A model generated the notes under the pieces. The model was not told the origin of the DNA. It saw nothing but the letters and a program-made list of their open reading frames with translations, and did not search any database. Position numbers and translations under genes: made by a program. Below, piece by piece: positions 34,936 to 44,401 of a stretch of 64,000 nucleotides of DNA. Positions within the stretch are counted from its first letter, which is position 1, and every line of letters starts with the position of its first letter. Source of the DNA: Arthrobacter globiformis (GTDB taxonomy: Bacteria > Actinomycetota > Actinomycetes > Actinomycetales > Micrococcaceae); contig NZ_JAUSZX010000001.1 in assembly GCF_030818015.1 (NCBI RefSeq), positions 4,650,001 through 4,714,000 on the forward strand, written 5' to 3'.

Positions 34936-35331
34936 ATGCTTCAAGAAGCGGAAAAAATCGCCGCCGCAGCCGAAAATGCAGCCGCAGAAGCAGGCGTGAA
35001 CGTGGTTGTCAGCATCGTAGACACACATGGCAACCCGGTTCTCCTGCACAGGATGGACGGCGCACCACTGCACTCCCTCGAGATGGCCTTCCGCAAAGCC
35101 TACACAGCAGCCTCCTTCGATGTGGCCACGGAGGAACTGGCAAACCAAGTACTGCCCGGCCAGCCCCTGTACGGCCTCGCCGTCAACTCCGGCAGCAAAC
35201 TCATCACCTTCGGTGGCGGGGCGCCCACGACGCTTTCGGACGGTCGCAAAGTCGGTGTCGGAATTTCGGGAGGAACTACAGAAGAGGACATCGACATCCT
35301 ACAGAGTGCGCTTGGGCAGACCGTCACCTAA
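34936..35331 (+). CDS. GlcG/HbpS-like small protein (DUF336)
   Basis: Encodes 131 residues. AEAGVNVVVSIVDTHGNPVLLHRMDGA, then AFRKAYTAASFDVAT and GVGISGGTTEEDIDI match the heme-degrading-domain / GlcG / HbpS fold found beside many catabolic operons. It lacks a signal peptide, so it is cytoplasmic. GlcG-like members are linked with glycolate oxidation, PduO C-terminal domains with cobalamin, and HbpS with heme; which applies here is unknown. It closes the plus-strand cluster starting at 25452. Confidence 0.82.
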   Translation: MLQEAEKIAAAAENAAAEAGVNVVVSIVDTHGNPVLLHRMDGAPLHSLEMAFRKAYTAASFDVATEELANQVLPGQPLYGLAVNSGSKLITFGGGAPTTLSDGRKVGVGISGGTTEEDIDILQSALGQTVT

Positions 35332-35731
35332 CTCTTCGCACACACGCCAAGGTTGAAGCTTTGATGGCGTGGCCCTTACCCACAACGGGATGGGCAGCTA
35401 ATCTGTCGAAGCTCTGGCAGAGCAAAACCGGAGCAAGCCACGCACTCCGAACTCGTAATCTGTGCCATCACGGTTTTGAACAGCAACCTCCAGTTGTCCG
35501 GTTGGCGTACACCCCAACCTGACGTCAGGAACGTGTCCAAAAGCTGTCAGATTAGAGTCCAAATTCCTTTTCTGGGCACGAGCCTCATGACGCTCTTAGA
35601 AGTCAACCTGACATCCCGCGGCGGATGTACCGTGGCGTCAACGGTTCCGCCCCAACGTCTGCGGGCGGAGTTCACCACTGGACACCCGAGAGGCCTGTTT
35701 GCCGTCAGCGCCGCTTGCAAGACCGCGCCCT
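35332..35731. other. 400-base gene-free stretch with repeat B copy 3
   Basis: Separates the convergent sugar cluster and ABC exporter genes. Contains repeat B copy 3 (35507-35528). ORFs in the region are short and lack ribosome sites. Likely mobile-element debris plus the two transcript ends. Confidence 0.4.
35507..35528 (+). repeat. Dispersed repeat B, copy 3
   Basis: GTACACCCCAACCTGACGTC then AG; differs from copy 2 (18327-18348) at two bases over 22. Confidence 0.5.
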
Positions 35732-37741
35732 TTAAACCTCCGCCACAGGAGCCGCGAACTGCGCCTCGTACAGCCGCGAATAAGCCCCACCCGCCGCCAA
35801 CAACTCAGCGTGCGTCCCCTGCTCCACGATCTGCCCGGCCTCCATCACCAAAATGAGGTCGGCGTCGCGGATCGTGGACAGGCGGTGCGCGATCACGAAG
35901 CTCGTCCGGTCGGACCGCAGCGCGCTCATCGCCTTCTGCACGAGCACCTCTGTGCGCGTATCCACTGAAGAAGTCGCCTCGTCCAGGATCAGCACCGAGG
36001 GCCGGGCCAGGAACGCCCGCGCGATCGTCAGCAGCTGCTTCTCGCCGGCAGACACATTGGAGCCCTCGTCCTCCAGCACGGTGTCGTAGCCCTCCGGCAG
36101 TGAGTGCACGAACCGGTCCACGTACGTCGCCCGCGCTGCCTCCAGGATCTCCTCCTCGGTGGCAGAAGGCCGGCCGTACGCAATGTTGTCCCGGATGGAC
36201 CCGCCGAACAGCCACGTATCCTGCAGCACCATGCCCATCCGCGAGCGCAGCTCGCGCCGGGAAACGGTGGTGACGTCCACGCCGTCGAGCGTTATCCGTC
36301 CCGCATCAATCTCGTAGAACCGCATCATCAGGTTCACCAGCGTCGTCTTACCGGCGCCCGTCGGGCCCACGATCGCCACCGTCTGCCCCGGTTCCGCCAC
36401 CAGGCTCAGGTCCGAGATCAGCGGCTTGTCCGGTGAATAGGAGAACGAGACGTTCTCGAACACCAGCCGCCCCCGCCCGCCGGCCGGCGCCGCCGAAGGA
36501 GAAGGATCAGCCGACTGCTCGTCCTCATCCAGCAGCTCGAACACCCGCTCGGCCGACGCCACCCCGGACTGCAGCAGGTTGGCCATGGACCCCAGCTGGG
36601 CCAGCGGCTGGGTGAACTGCCGCGAGTACTGGATGAACGCCTGCACATCGCCCAGCTGCATCGCACCGGACGCCACCTGCAGGCCGCCCACCACGGCGAT
36701 GCCCACGTACACCAGGTTCCCAATGAACGTCATGGCCGGCATGATCAGCCCGGAGATGAACTGCGCGCCGAAGCTCGCCTGGTACAGCTCCGCATTCTTC
36801 TGCCGGAACCGCTCCCCCACCTCCTGCTGCCGGCCGAACACCTTCACCAGAGCATGCCCGGTGTACGTCTCCTCGATCTGCCCGTTCAGCTCCCCGGTAT
36901 GCTTCCATTGCGCCACGAACAGCTTCTGCGAGCGCTTGGCGATCATCGCCGTCGTCACCAGCGTCAGCGGAATGGTCACTAGCGCAATCACCGCCAGCGT
37001 GGGCGAGAGCAGGAACATCATCAGCAGCACGCCCAGCACCGTCAGCAGGGAGGTCACCGCCTGGGAGATCGACTGCTGCAGGCTCTGCGAGATGTTGTCC
37101 ACGTCATTGGTCACCCGGCTGAGCAGCTCGCCGCGCTGGATCGAATCGAAGTACCGCAGCGGCAGCCGGTTGATCTTCGCCTCGATCCGCTCGCGCAGCC
37201 GGTACACCGTCCGCTGCACCACGCCGTTGAGCACATACGCCTGGACCCACATGAACGCGGACGCCAGCACGTACAGCGCCAGCGCCCACAGCAGCACATT
37301 GGCCAGCGCAGTGAAGTCGTCCCCCGTCCCGGGCGTCAGCGCCATGGCACTGAGCATGTCCGCCTTCTGGTTCTCCCCAGCCGCCCGAAGCTGCGCGATC
37401 AGCTGCGCCTTGCTCATCCCCGGCGGGAGCTGCTTGGACACGACGCCGGCAAAGATGATGTTGGTGCCCTCGCCCAGCAGCCGCGGCCCGATCACGGACA
37501 GCGTCACCCCGGCAACGCTCAGCGCGATCACCAGCACCAGCCACAGCCGCTCCGGCCTCAGCTGCCCCAGCAGCCGCTTGGCGGACGGCCAGAAGTTCAG
37601 CGCCTTCTCCGCGGGGATGTTCATCCCCGCAAAGGGGCCTCCGCGGCCGGGTCCCATGGGCGGACGCGGCGGGCGTCCGACGGCGGTGGTCCCGGCTTCC
37701 GGGGCCGGCCCCGGCCTGGTGGGGGTGCTGCGCCCGCTCAT
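35732..37741 (-). CDS. ABC exporter half-transporter, canonical ATPase site
   Basis: Encodes 669 residues: a Pro/Gly-rich cytoplasmic N-terminus (about 1-45), six membrane segments (about 60-370), and a nucleotide-binding domain with Walker [11 protein letters not shown], Walker [13 protein letters not shown] and His switch VIAHRLSTI. Its signature motif is VSAGEKQ instead of LSGGQ. The partner gene (37738-39480) overlaps by four bases. Together they form a heterodimeric exporter of the BmrCD/TM287-288 type: this subunit supplies the catalytic Glu and His, the other the normal signature. Cargo is unknown (drug, lipid or peptide). Confidence 0.92.
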   Translation of the reverse strand: MSGRSTPTRPGPAPEAGTTAVGRPPRPPMGPGRGGPFAGMNIPAEKALNFWPSAKRLLGQLRPERLWLVLVIALSVAGVTLSVIGPRLLGEGTNIIFAGVVSKQLPPGMSKAQLIAQLRAAGENQKADMLSAMALTPGTGDDFTALANVLLWALALYVLASAFMWVQAYVLNGVVQRTVYRLRERIEAKINRLPLRYFDSIQRGELLSRVTNDVDNISQSLQQSISQAVTSLLTVLGVLLMMFLLSPTLAVIALVTIPLTLVTTAMIAKRSQKLFVAQWKHTGELNGQIEETYTGHALVKVFGRQQEVGERFRQKNAELYQASFGAQFISGLIMPAMTFIGNLVYVGIAVVGGLQVASGAMQLGDVQAFIQYSRQFTQPLAQLGSMANLLQSGVASAERVFELLDEDEQSADPSPSAAPAGGRGRLVFENVSFSYSPDKPLISDLSLVAEPGQTVAIVGPTGAGKTTLVNLMMRFYEIDAGRITLDGVDVTTVSRRELRSRMGMVLQDTWLFGGSIRDNIAYGRPSATEEEILEAARATYVDRFVHSLPEGYDTVLEDEGSNVSAGEKQLLTIARAFLARPSVLILDEATSSVDTRTEVLVQKAMSALRSDRTSFVIAHRLSTIRDADLILVMEAGQIVEQGTHAELLAAGGAYSRLYEAQFAAPVAEV

Positions 37742-39480
37742 ACCGCCTCCTCCGCTGCCAGCTGCGAGGACACGATCTCGCGGTACGTCTCCGAAGCCTC
37801 CAGCAGCTCGTCGTGCGTGCCGCGCCCCACGATCCTGCCGTCGTCCAGCACCAGGATCTGGTCCGCGTCGGCGATGCTGGACACCCGCTGGGCGATGATC
37901 ACGAGGGTGGCGCCGGAGGTGTCGTGCTTGAGGGCCTGCCGCAGCCGGGCGTCAGTGGCGGTGTCCAGCGAGGAGAACGAGTCGTCAAAGATGTAGAGCT
38001 CCGGCTGTTTCACCAGCGCCCGGGCGATCGCGATCCGCTGCCGCTGCCCGCCGGAGACGTTGGTGCCGCCCTGCGAAATGGGAGCGTCCAGCCCGCCCTC
38101 CATCTCCCGGACGAAGTCCTGCGCCTGCGCCGTGGCCAGGGCCCGCCACAGCTCATCCTCGGTGGCGTCCGGCTTGCCGTAGAGCAGGTTGCTGCGCACC
38201 GTGCCGGAGAACAGGTACGGCCGCTGCGGCACCAGCCCGACATGTCCCCACAGCTGGTCCGGGTGCAGCTCGCGGACGTCCACGCCGTCGAACTTCACCG
38301 CACCGCTGGTGGCGTCGAAAAGCCGCGGCAGCAGGTTCACCAGGGTGGTCTTGCCGGACCCGGTGCTGCCGATGATCGCCGTCGTCTGCCCCGACCGGGC
38401 GGTGAAACTGATGTTTCTGAGAACGGGCTGCTCGGCACCCGGGTAGGCGAACCCGACGTCGTGCATCTCCAGCTCACCGCGCCCCAGCTGGCCGGCGGCC
38501 ACGGCCACCGGCGTCAGGGGCGGCCGGACACTCGACTCTGTGGTCAGCACCTGGCCGATCCGGTCGGCCGAGACCGCGGCCCGCGGGATCATCACGGCCA
38601 TGAACGTGGCCATCATGACGGACATCAGGATCTGCATCAGGTAACTGAGGAAGGCGATGAGCGTGCCCACCTGCATGGAGCCGTCCTCGATCCGGAACGA
38701 GCCGAACCAGATCACCGCCACGCTGGAGACGTTCAGCACCAGCATCACCACCGGAAAAGCGAGCGCCATCAGCCGGCCGGCCCGGAGCGCGGTGTCCGTG
38801 ACATCCTCGTTGGCGCGCGCGAACCGGGCCGTTTCGATGTCCTCGCGCACGAACGCCCGCACCACCCGGATGCCGGTGAGCTGCTCACGAAGTACCCGGT
38901 TCACGGTATCGATCCGCACCTGCATCATGCGGAACAGCGGCACCATCCGGGTGATGATCAGGCCGACCCCGGCCAGCAGCACAGGCACGCTGACGGCGAT
39001 CAGCCAGGACAGCTGCGCATCCTGCCGGACGGCCATGATCACCCCCCCAATACTGAGCATGGGCGCGGCCACCATCAGCGTGGCGGACATCAGCACCAGC
39101 TGCTGGACCTGCTGGACGTCATTGGTGGAACGGGTGATGAGGCTCGGCGCCCCGAACCGGGTGACCTCCTGTTCGGAGAACTCCCCCACCCGCATGAAGA
39201 TGGCCCCGCGCAAGTCCCGGCCCATGCCCATCGCAGCCTTCGCCCCGAAGTACACCGCCACCACCGCACACGCGATCTGCAGCAGGGTGATGAACAGCAT
39301 CAGGCTGCCCACCCGCAGAATGTAGCCCGTGTCCCCCTTCGCCACGCCCTCGTCGATGATGTCCGCGTTGAGCGTGGGGAGATAGAGGGAGGCGATGGAC
39401 TGCGCCAGCTGGAAAACGACGACGGCGGCCAGCAGCCGCCGCTGCGGCCGCAGGTATTCAACCAGAAGTTTCCAGAGCAT
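37738..39480 (-). CDS. ABC exporter half-transporter, degenerate ATPase site
   Basis: Encodes 580 residues: six membrane segments, then a nucleotide-binding domain with Walker [11 protein letters not shown] and canonical signature [15 protein letters not shown]. The catalytic residues are altered: Walker B ends [12 protein letters not shown] (Asp for Glu) and the switch reads IIAQRVSSI (Gln for His). This matches the non-catalytic half of heterodimeric exporters. First gene of the two-gene operon; the promoter must lie in 39481-39650. Substitution at both positions suggests that the pair is functional as an asymmetric exporter, not decayed. Confidence 0.92.
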   Translation of the reverse strand: MLWKLLVEYLRPQRRLLAAVVVFQLAQSIASLYLPTLNADIIDEGVAKGDTGYILRVGSLMLFITLLQIACAVVAVYFGAKAAMGMGRDLRGAIFMRVGEFSEQEVTRFGAPSLITRSTNDVQQVQQLVLMSATLMVAAPMLSIGGVIMAVRQDAQLSWLIAVSVPVLLAGVGLIITRMVPLFRMMQVRIDTVNRVLREQLTGIRVVRAFVREDIETARFARANEDVTDTALRAGRLMALAFPVVMLVLNVSSVAVIWFGSFRIEDGSMQVGTLIAFLSYLMQILMSVMMATFMAVMIPRAAVSADRIGQVLTTESSVRPPLTPVAVAAGQLGRGELEMHDVGFAYPGAEQPVLRNISFTARSGQTTAIIGSTGSGKTTLVNLLPRLFDATSGAVKFDGVDVRELHPDQLWGHVGLVPQRPYLFSGTVRSNLLYGKPDATEDELWRALATAQAQDFVREMEGGLDAPISQGGTNVSGGQRQRIAIARALVKQPELYIFDDSFSSLDTATDARLRQALKHDTSGATLVIIAQRVSSIADADQILVLDDGRIVGRGTHDELLEASETYREIVSSQLAAEEAV

Positions 39481-39653
39481 CCGGACTCCACTTCACGCCG
39501 CGGAGGTTCCGGGGAATCCCGCGCAAACAGTTTTGAAGGCCAGTGTACGTCCGGAGCCTTGGGATGGGCCGTGACCCTGGGCCAGTCCCGGATGCCTGGC
39601 CTGTAGGCTGTTGACTTACCGCCGGGTAGGTGCGGCAACGGCCATGTTGAAGA

Positions 39654-40091
39654 TTGGGGACTTCATTGGGGGAACAGAGCGTGGATTCCGGCGCGCCGGA
39701 AATCATACCGCTGGTTTTGCGGGCGTCGGCGGCATTCTGGCTGGTCAGCGTTGGGGCCGGCATCCTGCCGGTCATTCTGGAGGTGGCGGGGGTCGACTAC
39801 GGCCAGTCCACGCCCGGCTGGGCGGTGCCTTTCCTGGTGGTATCGGCAGTGCCGCTGGCCGCGCTGCAGGTGTGGGCGGCGGTCGAACTGCTGCAGGGCG
39901 CACGGTGGACGCGCGTCGTGCTGACCGTCATCGCCTCGTTGTCTGTCGCCGGAACACCGCTGGACCTGTCCGGACTGGTCCTGGCCGTGCTCTGCCTGAC
40001 ACTGGCCGGTGCCGTGCTCATGTGGCTTCCCGCGGCCAACCGGTTTTTCCTGCTTCAACGGAACACTCATGGGTATCTGCCCGCCGCCTGA
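39654..40091 (+). CDS. Small integral membrane protein
   Basis: Encodes up to 145 residues; possible starts are TTG 39654, TTG 39666 and GTG 39681, none with a strong ribosome site. Four hydrophobic segments are visible (about 19-45, 57-80, 85-105 and 106-127: VSVGAGILPVILEVAG, WAVPFLVVSAVPLAALQVW, VVLTVIASLSVAG, GLVLAVLCLTLAGAVLMWL). The end is short and polar. It resembles small four-helix membrane proteins common in Arthrobacter but I cannot name a family. It is divergent from the exporter operon and 68 bases before the YbaK-like gene. Confidence 0.6.
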   Translation: MGTSLGEQSVDSGAPEIIPLVLRASAAFWLVSVGAGILPVILEVAGVDYGQSTPGWAVPFLVVSAVPLAALQVWAAVELLQGARWTRVVLTVIASLSVAGTPLDLSGLVLAVLCLTLAGAVLMWLPAANRFFLLQRNTHGYLPAA

Positions 40092-40159
40092 TGGCCGCCG
40101 GACACGTATGCCTTCCGCGCGCCGCCGCCGTGGCCGCTTCAACCGAAAGGGTTCCTCCC

Positions 40160-40678
40160 GTGACTGACTCGATTCTCCTGCCCGCGGTGGCCGATGCCTT
40201 GGCCGTCCACGGGGTGTCGCACGAAGTGCTCGAATGCTCCCCGGAGCTCGCCGATACCGCCGAGTTCTGCGCCCACTACGGCTTCGCCCTGGACCAGGCA
40301 GCCAACACCATCCTGGTTGCCTCCAAGAAGGTCGAGCCGCCGCGGTATGCGGTGTGCGTGGTCCTGGGGACCACCCGGCTGGATGTGAACCGTTCAGTCC
40401 GCGCACTGCTGGACGTCAAGCGGGCCTCCTTCGCCGACGCCGACACCACCACCGCGCTGACGGGCATGCTGGTGGGCGGCGTGACCGTGCCCGGCATCGA
40501 AGGGCTGCCTGTGTATGTGGACCGCGCAGTGATGGACGCGCCCCGGGTGGTCATGGGCGGCGGCAACAGGTCCAGCAAGATCGTCCTGGCCCCGGCCGAG
40601 CTCCTCAAGCTGCCCGGCGTCGAGGTGGTGGACGGGCTTGGCACGCCGCGCGAACCGGCGGAGATGCCGGGCGAGTGA
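40160..40678 (+). CDS. YbaK/ProX-type aminoacyl-tRNA deacylase domain protein
   Basis: Encodes 172 residues from GTG 40160, with AAAGGG upstream; the same frame is open further upstream but is not conserved-looking. The YbaK fold is recognisable: VLVCSK-like ILVASKKVEPPRYAVCVVLGTTRLDVN near the middle and TGMLVGGVTVPGIEGLPVYVD followed by VVMGGGNRSSKIVLAP. Members hydrolyse misacylated tRNA such as Cys- or Ala-tRNA-Pro. The usual catalytic Lys is probably within the ASKK segment. Stand-alone; context gives no further information. Confidence 0.8.
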   Translation: MTDSILLPAVADALAVHGVSHEVLECSPELADTAEFCAHYGFALDQAANTILVASKKVEPPRYAVCVVLGTTRLDVNRSVRALLDVKRASFADADTTTALTGMLVGGVTVPGIEGLPVYVDRAVMDAPRVVMGGGNRSSKIVLAPAELLKLPGVEVVDGLGTPREPAEMPGE

Positions 40679-40845
40679 ATCGGGTTCTTGGCGGCGGCAC
40701 CGGGCAGGCCACTTTTGCGGATTGGCTCTGGTGCGCTGTCCGTCCGGCTGCCTACCGTGGTTGCGGGACTCGGATTCCCGGGCTCGCCGGAGCCCGGGCA
40801 ACCCCGAGCCTGAATTTCAGAGATTGAAGCCAGAGAAAGAACAGC

Positions 40846-41694
40846 ATGTCCGCCACCGTGAACGAGTATCCCTTTTCGCAAGTCGACGTCTTTGCCCCCG
40901 GGCCAAAGCCCGGCAACCCGGTCGCCGTCGTCCATGACGCCGACGGCCTGTCCGCCGAGCAGATGCAAAGCTTCGCCAACTGGACAAACCTCTCCGAAAC
41001 CACGTTCCTGCTGCAGCCGACACAGCCGGAGGCGGACTACCGGCTGCGGATCTTCACGCCGGCGTCCGAGCTTCCCTTCGCCGGCCACCCGACGCTCGGT
41101 TCCGCGCACGCGTGGCTGGAGAACGGCGGCCAGCCGCATCGTTCGGGCGAACTCGTGCAGGAATGCGAGGTGGGGCTCGTCAAAATCAGTCAGACCGCCG
41201 GCGAGCAGTTCTTCGAAGCCCCGCCGCTGCGCCGTTCCGGTTCCGTGGAACCTGACGTGCTGGAGCGGGCCATCGCGAGTCTGGGTATCGGGCCCGAACA
41301 GGTTCTGGACAGCAACTGGGTGGACAACGGACCCGGCTGGCTCGGCATCCGGCTGGCATCGGCCCGGCAGGTGCTCGACCTGACGCCGGATTTTGTAGCG
41401 ATGGGAACGCTGAACGTGGGCGTCATCGGGGCCTACGGGGACGGCGGCCCGGCGGACTTCGAGGTGCGCGGCTTCGTTCCCGGCCTGGCCATCCCCGAAG
41501 ACCCGGTGACCGGCAGCCTCAACGCCGGCCTTGCACAGTGGTTGCGCGGCTCAGGCGTCACGGACGGCAACTACACCGTCAGCCAGGGTACCGTCCTGGG
41601 CCGCGGCGGACGGCTCACCATCACCAGCGAAGGCGACAGCATCTGGGTGGGCGGCACCAGCCGCACGGTCATCCGGGGCAGCGTCTTCCTGTAA
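40846..41694 (+). CDS. PhzF-family isomerase/epimerase-like protein
   Basis: Encodes 282 residues. YPFSQVDVFAPGPKPGNPVAVV and NLSETTFLL (catalytic Glu) start the first half; YRLRIFTPASELPFAGHPTLGSA is the family's signature loop. The second half has DFEVRGFVPGLAIPEDPVTGSLNAGLAQWL. The fold is that of diaminopimelate epimerase; PhzF itself isomerises a phenazine precursor, but most homologues have no known substrate. No phenazine genes are near. An AAAGAA site precedes ATG 40846 and the gene appears monocistronic. Confidence 0.9.
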   Translation: MSATVNEYPFSQVDVFAPGPKPGNPVAVVHDADGLSAEQMQSFANWTNLSETTFLLQPTQPEADYRLRIFTPASELPFAGHPTLGSAHAWLENGGQPHRSGELVQECEVGLVKISQTAGEQFFEAPPLRRSGSVEPDVLERAIASLGIGPEQVLDSNWVDNGPGWLGIRLASARQVLDLTPDFVAMGTLNVGVIGAYGDGGPADFEVRGFVPGLAIPEDPVTGSLNAGLAQWLRGSGVTDGNYTVSQGTVLGRGGRLTITSEGDSIWVGGTSRTVIRGSVFL

Positions 41695-42054
41695 TTCCGC
41701 CCGCCCCTTTAATTCCGCGCGCCCAGTTCGACGAACGTGCCGGGGATGGGCCGGTGCCCCATTGCGCCTGCCCGTCCCAGTCCGTGGTCTTCGTGGGTGA
41801 TCTGGATGGTGATCTGCGTACCGGGTCTCTAGCGGGGCCGCGGCGCTTCTGCACGGCCCCTGCGAAATACTGTCCCCCGCACCGCTCAGGAATGGCGCAA
41901 CTTTGCGGAAGGATCGCTGCAAGATCCGGCGGGCCCGCCGTCACCCGTTTTGGGGGTGGGCCAGCCGCCAACTGGGCCAACAGCGTGACGTGCACCTCAA
42001 AGCAGCAACGTTGTCCGGCCCCCGCCCGTTGGACAGGGGACGGAAGGAGGCCAC
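41695..42054. other. 360-base intergenic stretch
   Basis: No gene, repeat or strong hairpin recognised. An open frame in it overlaps the next gene in another phase and is not credible. Contains the promoter and a GGAAGGAGG-like ribosome site for the kinase at 42055. Confidence 0.4.
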
Positions 42055-42636
42055 ATGATCATTGTTCTGGCAGGAATCGACGGTTCGGGGAAAACGACGG
42101 CGGCCCATTCCCTGGTTGCCGCGGCCCGTGCAGAAGGCAAGGACGCGCTTCTGCTGAGCAACTATGCGGGCCGGCGGCGGATGTCCCTGCTCAGCGCCAG
42201 ACTCGGCATCCAGCTGCCCGGCCGCCTGGCCGAGGCGGCCGAAACCACCATGCGGGTGTTCAACGTACTGGTGTCGCATGCCCGGGCATCCCGATTCCAT
42301 GGCCTTGTTGTCATGGACCGGCACCTTCATTGCCAGCTGGCGCTGCGCGAGGCAAGGGGCCTGCGCCGCGGACGCCTTCTCCCCTGGCTGCTCCGCACTC
42401 TGCCCACCCCGGACGTGGTCCTCCACCTGGACGTGAGCCCCGAAACCGCGCACCAACGGGTCCTGGCGCGCGGCACGGACGAGGAACCCGTGACCGAACT
42501 CACCGCCCTCCGGAACGCCTACCGCGCACTGCCCGAGTACGCGGACATGGTAAAGATCGACGCCGGAGGGCCGCCGGCCGACGTGCTGGCCAGGCTGCTC
42601 GACGCCGTCGATTTCCGCCGGCTACTCAAGGTTTAG
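42055..42636 (+). CDS. Thymidylate-kinase-like P-loop nucleotide kinase
   Basis: Encodes 193 residues, preceded by a strong GGAAGGAGG. P-loop GIDGSGKTT (7-15), the DRH motif (VVMDRHLH) that in thymidylate kinases contacts the nucleotide base, VVLHLDVSPETAHQRVLARG with a lid-like RGTDEEP. Length and motifs fit the tmk/deoxynucleoside kinase superfamily. Classical Tmk sites (YRTS-like) are not clear, so it may be a divergent nucleotide or sugar kinase. Monocistronic, ended by a hairpin at 42737-42772. Confidence 0.75.
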   Translation: MIIVLAGIDGSGKTTAAHSLVAAARAEGKDALLLSNYAGRRRMSLLSARLGIQLPGRLAEAAETTMRVFNVLVSHARASRFHGLVVMDRHLHCQLALREARGLRRGRLLPWLLRTLPTPDVVLHLDVSPETAHQRVLARGTDEEPVTELTALRNAYRALPEYADMVKIDAGGPPADVLARLLDAVDFRRLLKV

Positions 42637-42736
42637 TCAAGAATTTCCGAAACGGCCCAATAAGCCTTCCCTGAAGTCCTGCCCGCTGTACATTGGTGCA
42701 AGCTCTCCTCTTTCCCCCCAAACCGGAGTGCTGGAA

Positions 42737-42772
42737 GCCTCCGCGCTTGAGTCCCTTGATTCGCGCGGAGGC
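42737..42772 (+). terminator. Terminator after the P-loop kinase
   Basis: Arms 42737-42746 and 42763-42772 (GCCTCCGCGC / GCGCGGAGGC) are exact; loop 16 bases; followed by CTCCCCTTTT. Confidence 0.75.
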
Positions 42773-42907
42773 CTCCCCTTTTCGCCCGCAAAACATTGGC
42801 CCGGCACTGCCCGCTCTGGCCACGCAGCACCGTCGAAGATATAGTAAGCATGCTGATGACTTCGGATTGCCGGACCATCATCTGTTCACTTCGACGAAGG
42901 AGACACT

Positions 42908-43879
42908 ATGAGCACGAGGGTTGAGAAGCGCATTCTGGTGAACGTGCCGGTCAGCACGGCATACAACCAGTGGACCCAGTTCGAGGACTTTCCGCACTTC
43001 ATGGGCGGCGTCAAGAAAGTGACCCAACTCAGCGATGACCGTCTCGAGTGGGTGGCCGAGATCGCGGGCGTGAAGCGCAAATGGGAGGCCCGGATCCTCG
43101 AGCAGAAGCCGGACCAGAAGGTTGCCTGGGCCGCCACGGAGGGGGCCACCAACGCCGGCTCGGTGGAGTTTGAAGACGTGGGCGGCGGCCAGACCTCCAT
43201 CAAGCTGTTCATCGACTACGAACCCGAGGGGCTCGTGGAGAAGATCGGCGACAAGCTTCACGTCGTGGAGCACCAGGCCGAGGCCGACCTCAAGAGGTTC
43301 AAGGAATTCATCGAGGACGAAAGCTACGCCAGCGGCGCCTGGCGGGGCTCGGTCAACGAAGGCGGCTCGGTGGGCACGCCGGGCGTTGAACACGCTGCCG
43401 GATCGCTCGGCGACAGCGGCAAGGCCGGCGTCTCGGGCAAGATGGCGGCGGCTGCCGGAGTGGCGGCTGCAGCTGGCGCGGCAGCTATGGCCGCCGGCAG
43501 CAAGGACAAGGACTCCGACACCGTCTATGTCGTCGACGAAACCGTCACCCCGGTGGTTCCGGAGTACACCGAAACCGCTGTCGCTACCGATACGACCGAC
43601 ACTCCGGGCTTCTCCGGCGGAACTACAGCGGGCACCGTTGCTGGTGGAACCGTTACCGGTGGAACTACTGCAGGTGAAACTGCGGCAGGCACCGGTTCGG
43701 CGCTGACGGACGAGTCCGTCGCCCATCCCTTTGACCAGACCAACGGCCTGATTGACGATGAGGGTGACTCGGACGAGACGGCGGCGAGTGACACCAGAAG
43801 CGCCGCCGACCGGGCCGAAAGCGCAGACCGCGATCCGGGCACCATCCCGCCCCTTGGCGGCACTTCCGGCCAGCACTAA
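42908..43879 (+). CDS. SRPBCC-domain protein with hydrophobic Ala stretch and disordered tail
   Basis: Encodes 323 residues. Residues 1-140 form an SRPBCC/polyketide-cyclase-like domain: STRVEKRILVNVPVSTAYN, FEDFPHFMGGVKKV, then WAATEGATNAGSVEFEDVG and HQAEADLKRFKEFIED. A low-complexity hydrophobic stretch follows at about 180-198 (MAAAAGVAAAAGAAAMAAG), then an acidic/Thr-Gly tail with repeats of G-G-T-x and T-A-G (GGTTAGTVAGGTVTGGTTAG). The N-terminal domain binds hydrophobic ligands in other proteins; the tail may anchor or position it. Related standalone cyclase/dehydrase proteins occur in many actinobacteria, but the tail is unusual. Terminated by a 20-bp hairpin. Confidence 0.8.
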   Translation: MSTRVEKRILVNVPVSTAYNQWTQFEDFPHFMGGVKKVTQLSDDRLEWVAEIAGVKRKWEARILEQKPDQKVAWAATEGATNAGSVEFEDVGGGQTSIKLFIDYEPEGLVEKIGDKLHVVEHQAEADLKRFKEFIEDESYASGAWRGSVNEGGSVGTPGVEHAAGSLGDSGKAGVSGKMAAAAGVAAAAGAAAMAAGSKDKDSDTVYVVDETVTPVVPEYTETAVATDTTDTPGFSGGTTAGTVAGGTVTGGTTAGETAAGTGSALTDESVAHPFDQTNGLIDDEGDSDETAASDTRSAADRAESADRDPGTIPPLGGTSGQH

Positions 43880-43897
43880 CGCCGGTCTTCCAACTGA

Positions 43898-43946
43898 ACA
43901 GCAATCACGGCGGCACCGGAATGGTGTCGCCGTGATTGCTGTTTTG
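43898..43946. terminator. 20-bp hairpin, bidirectional terminator
   Basis: Arms 43898-43917 and 43923-43942 with one mismatch (G:U possible) and loop GGAAT; followed by TTTTG on the plus strand. It lies between the SRPBCC gene and the convergent small gene at 43966. Confidence 0.9.
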
Positions 43947-43965
43947 TGTAGTTTCGGCCGCCCTG

Positions 43966-44172
43966 TCAGAGTGCGGGGTCCTGTGCGCCTGCTGACTTGT
44001 TGCGGGTTTCCATCAGGTGATGCTGCAGTTTCGCTTCTGCTTCCCGGCGCCGTTTGGCCTGCTCGCGCATTTGCCGCGTTGCCTCGGAGCCTTCGGAGTG
44101 GATCAGTCCGGCCATTCGATTGCGGGGAGCGCCACCGCCGGAGGGTGCCGCCGCCATAAGTTCTTCGCTCAT
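43966..44172 (-). CDS. Small basic hydrophilic protein
   Basis: Encodes 68 residues. Composition is strongly charged (MREQAKRRREAEAKLQHHLM) and predicted helical in the middle, with Gly/Ala-rich start. No signal or membrane segment. It is convergent with the SRPBCC gene and shares its terminator hairpin. Coding periodicity and the ATG with nearby AAGA-like purine tract support it weakly. The family is not recognised. Confidence 0.45.
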   Translation of the reverse strand: MSEELMAAAPSGGGAPRNRMAGLIHSEGSEATRQMREQAKRRREAEAKLQHHLMETRNKSAGAQDPAL

Positions 44173-44401
44173 GCCTCATGGTCACATGGGCGTGATCTTA
44201 CGGGAAGAGCCGTGACCGGATCGGAACCTGGCGGCATTCATAAGGGCCGGCGGCGCTTGGGAAGGCACCCCGGGCTCGTAAGGATCGCTCTCCGGGGATC
44301 TTGCCGTCGGCCCCACCTTTATTTTACGAGCCCGGAGCCCCATCAAACAGGGTTTTTTGCGCTTCCGTGTTCGCTGGTTGGGCGCTACCGCCGGCCCGGC
44401 A

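Noticed and set aside
37813..39606. 597-codon plus-strand open frame opposite the ABC exporter gene
   Set aside because: His/Asp/Arg-rich translation typical of the antisense of a high-GC gene; the minus strand encodes a complete ABC protein.
44182..44401. Possible structured RNA or small gene upstream of the 68-residue ORF
   Set aside because: A short frame and a CCCGGAGCCCC..GGG pairing exist but no consistent structure, promoter or codon pattern.
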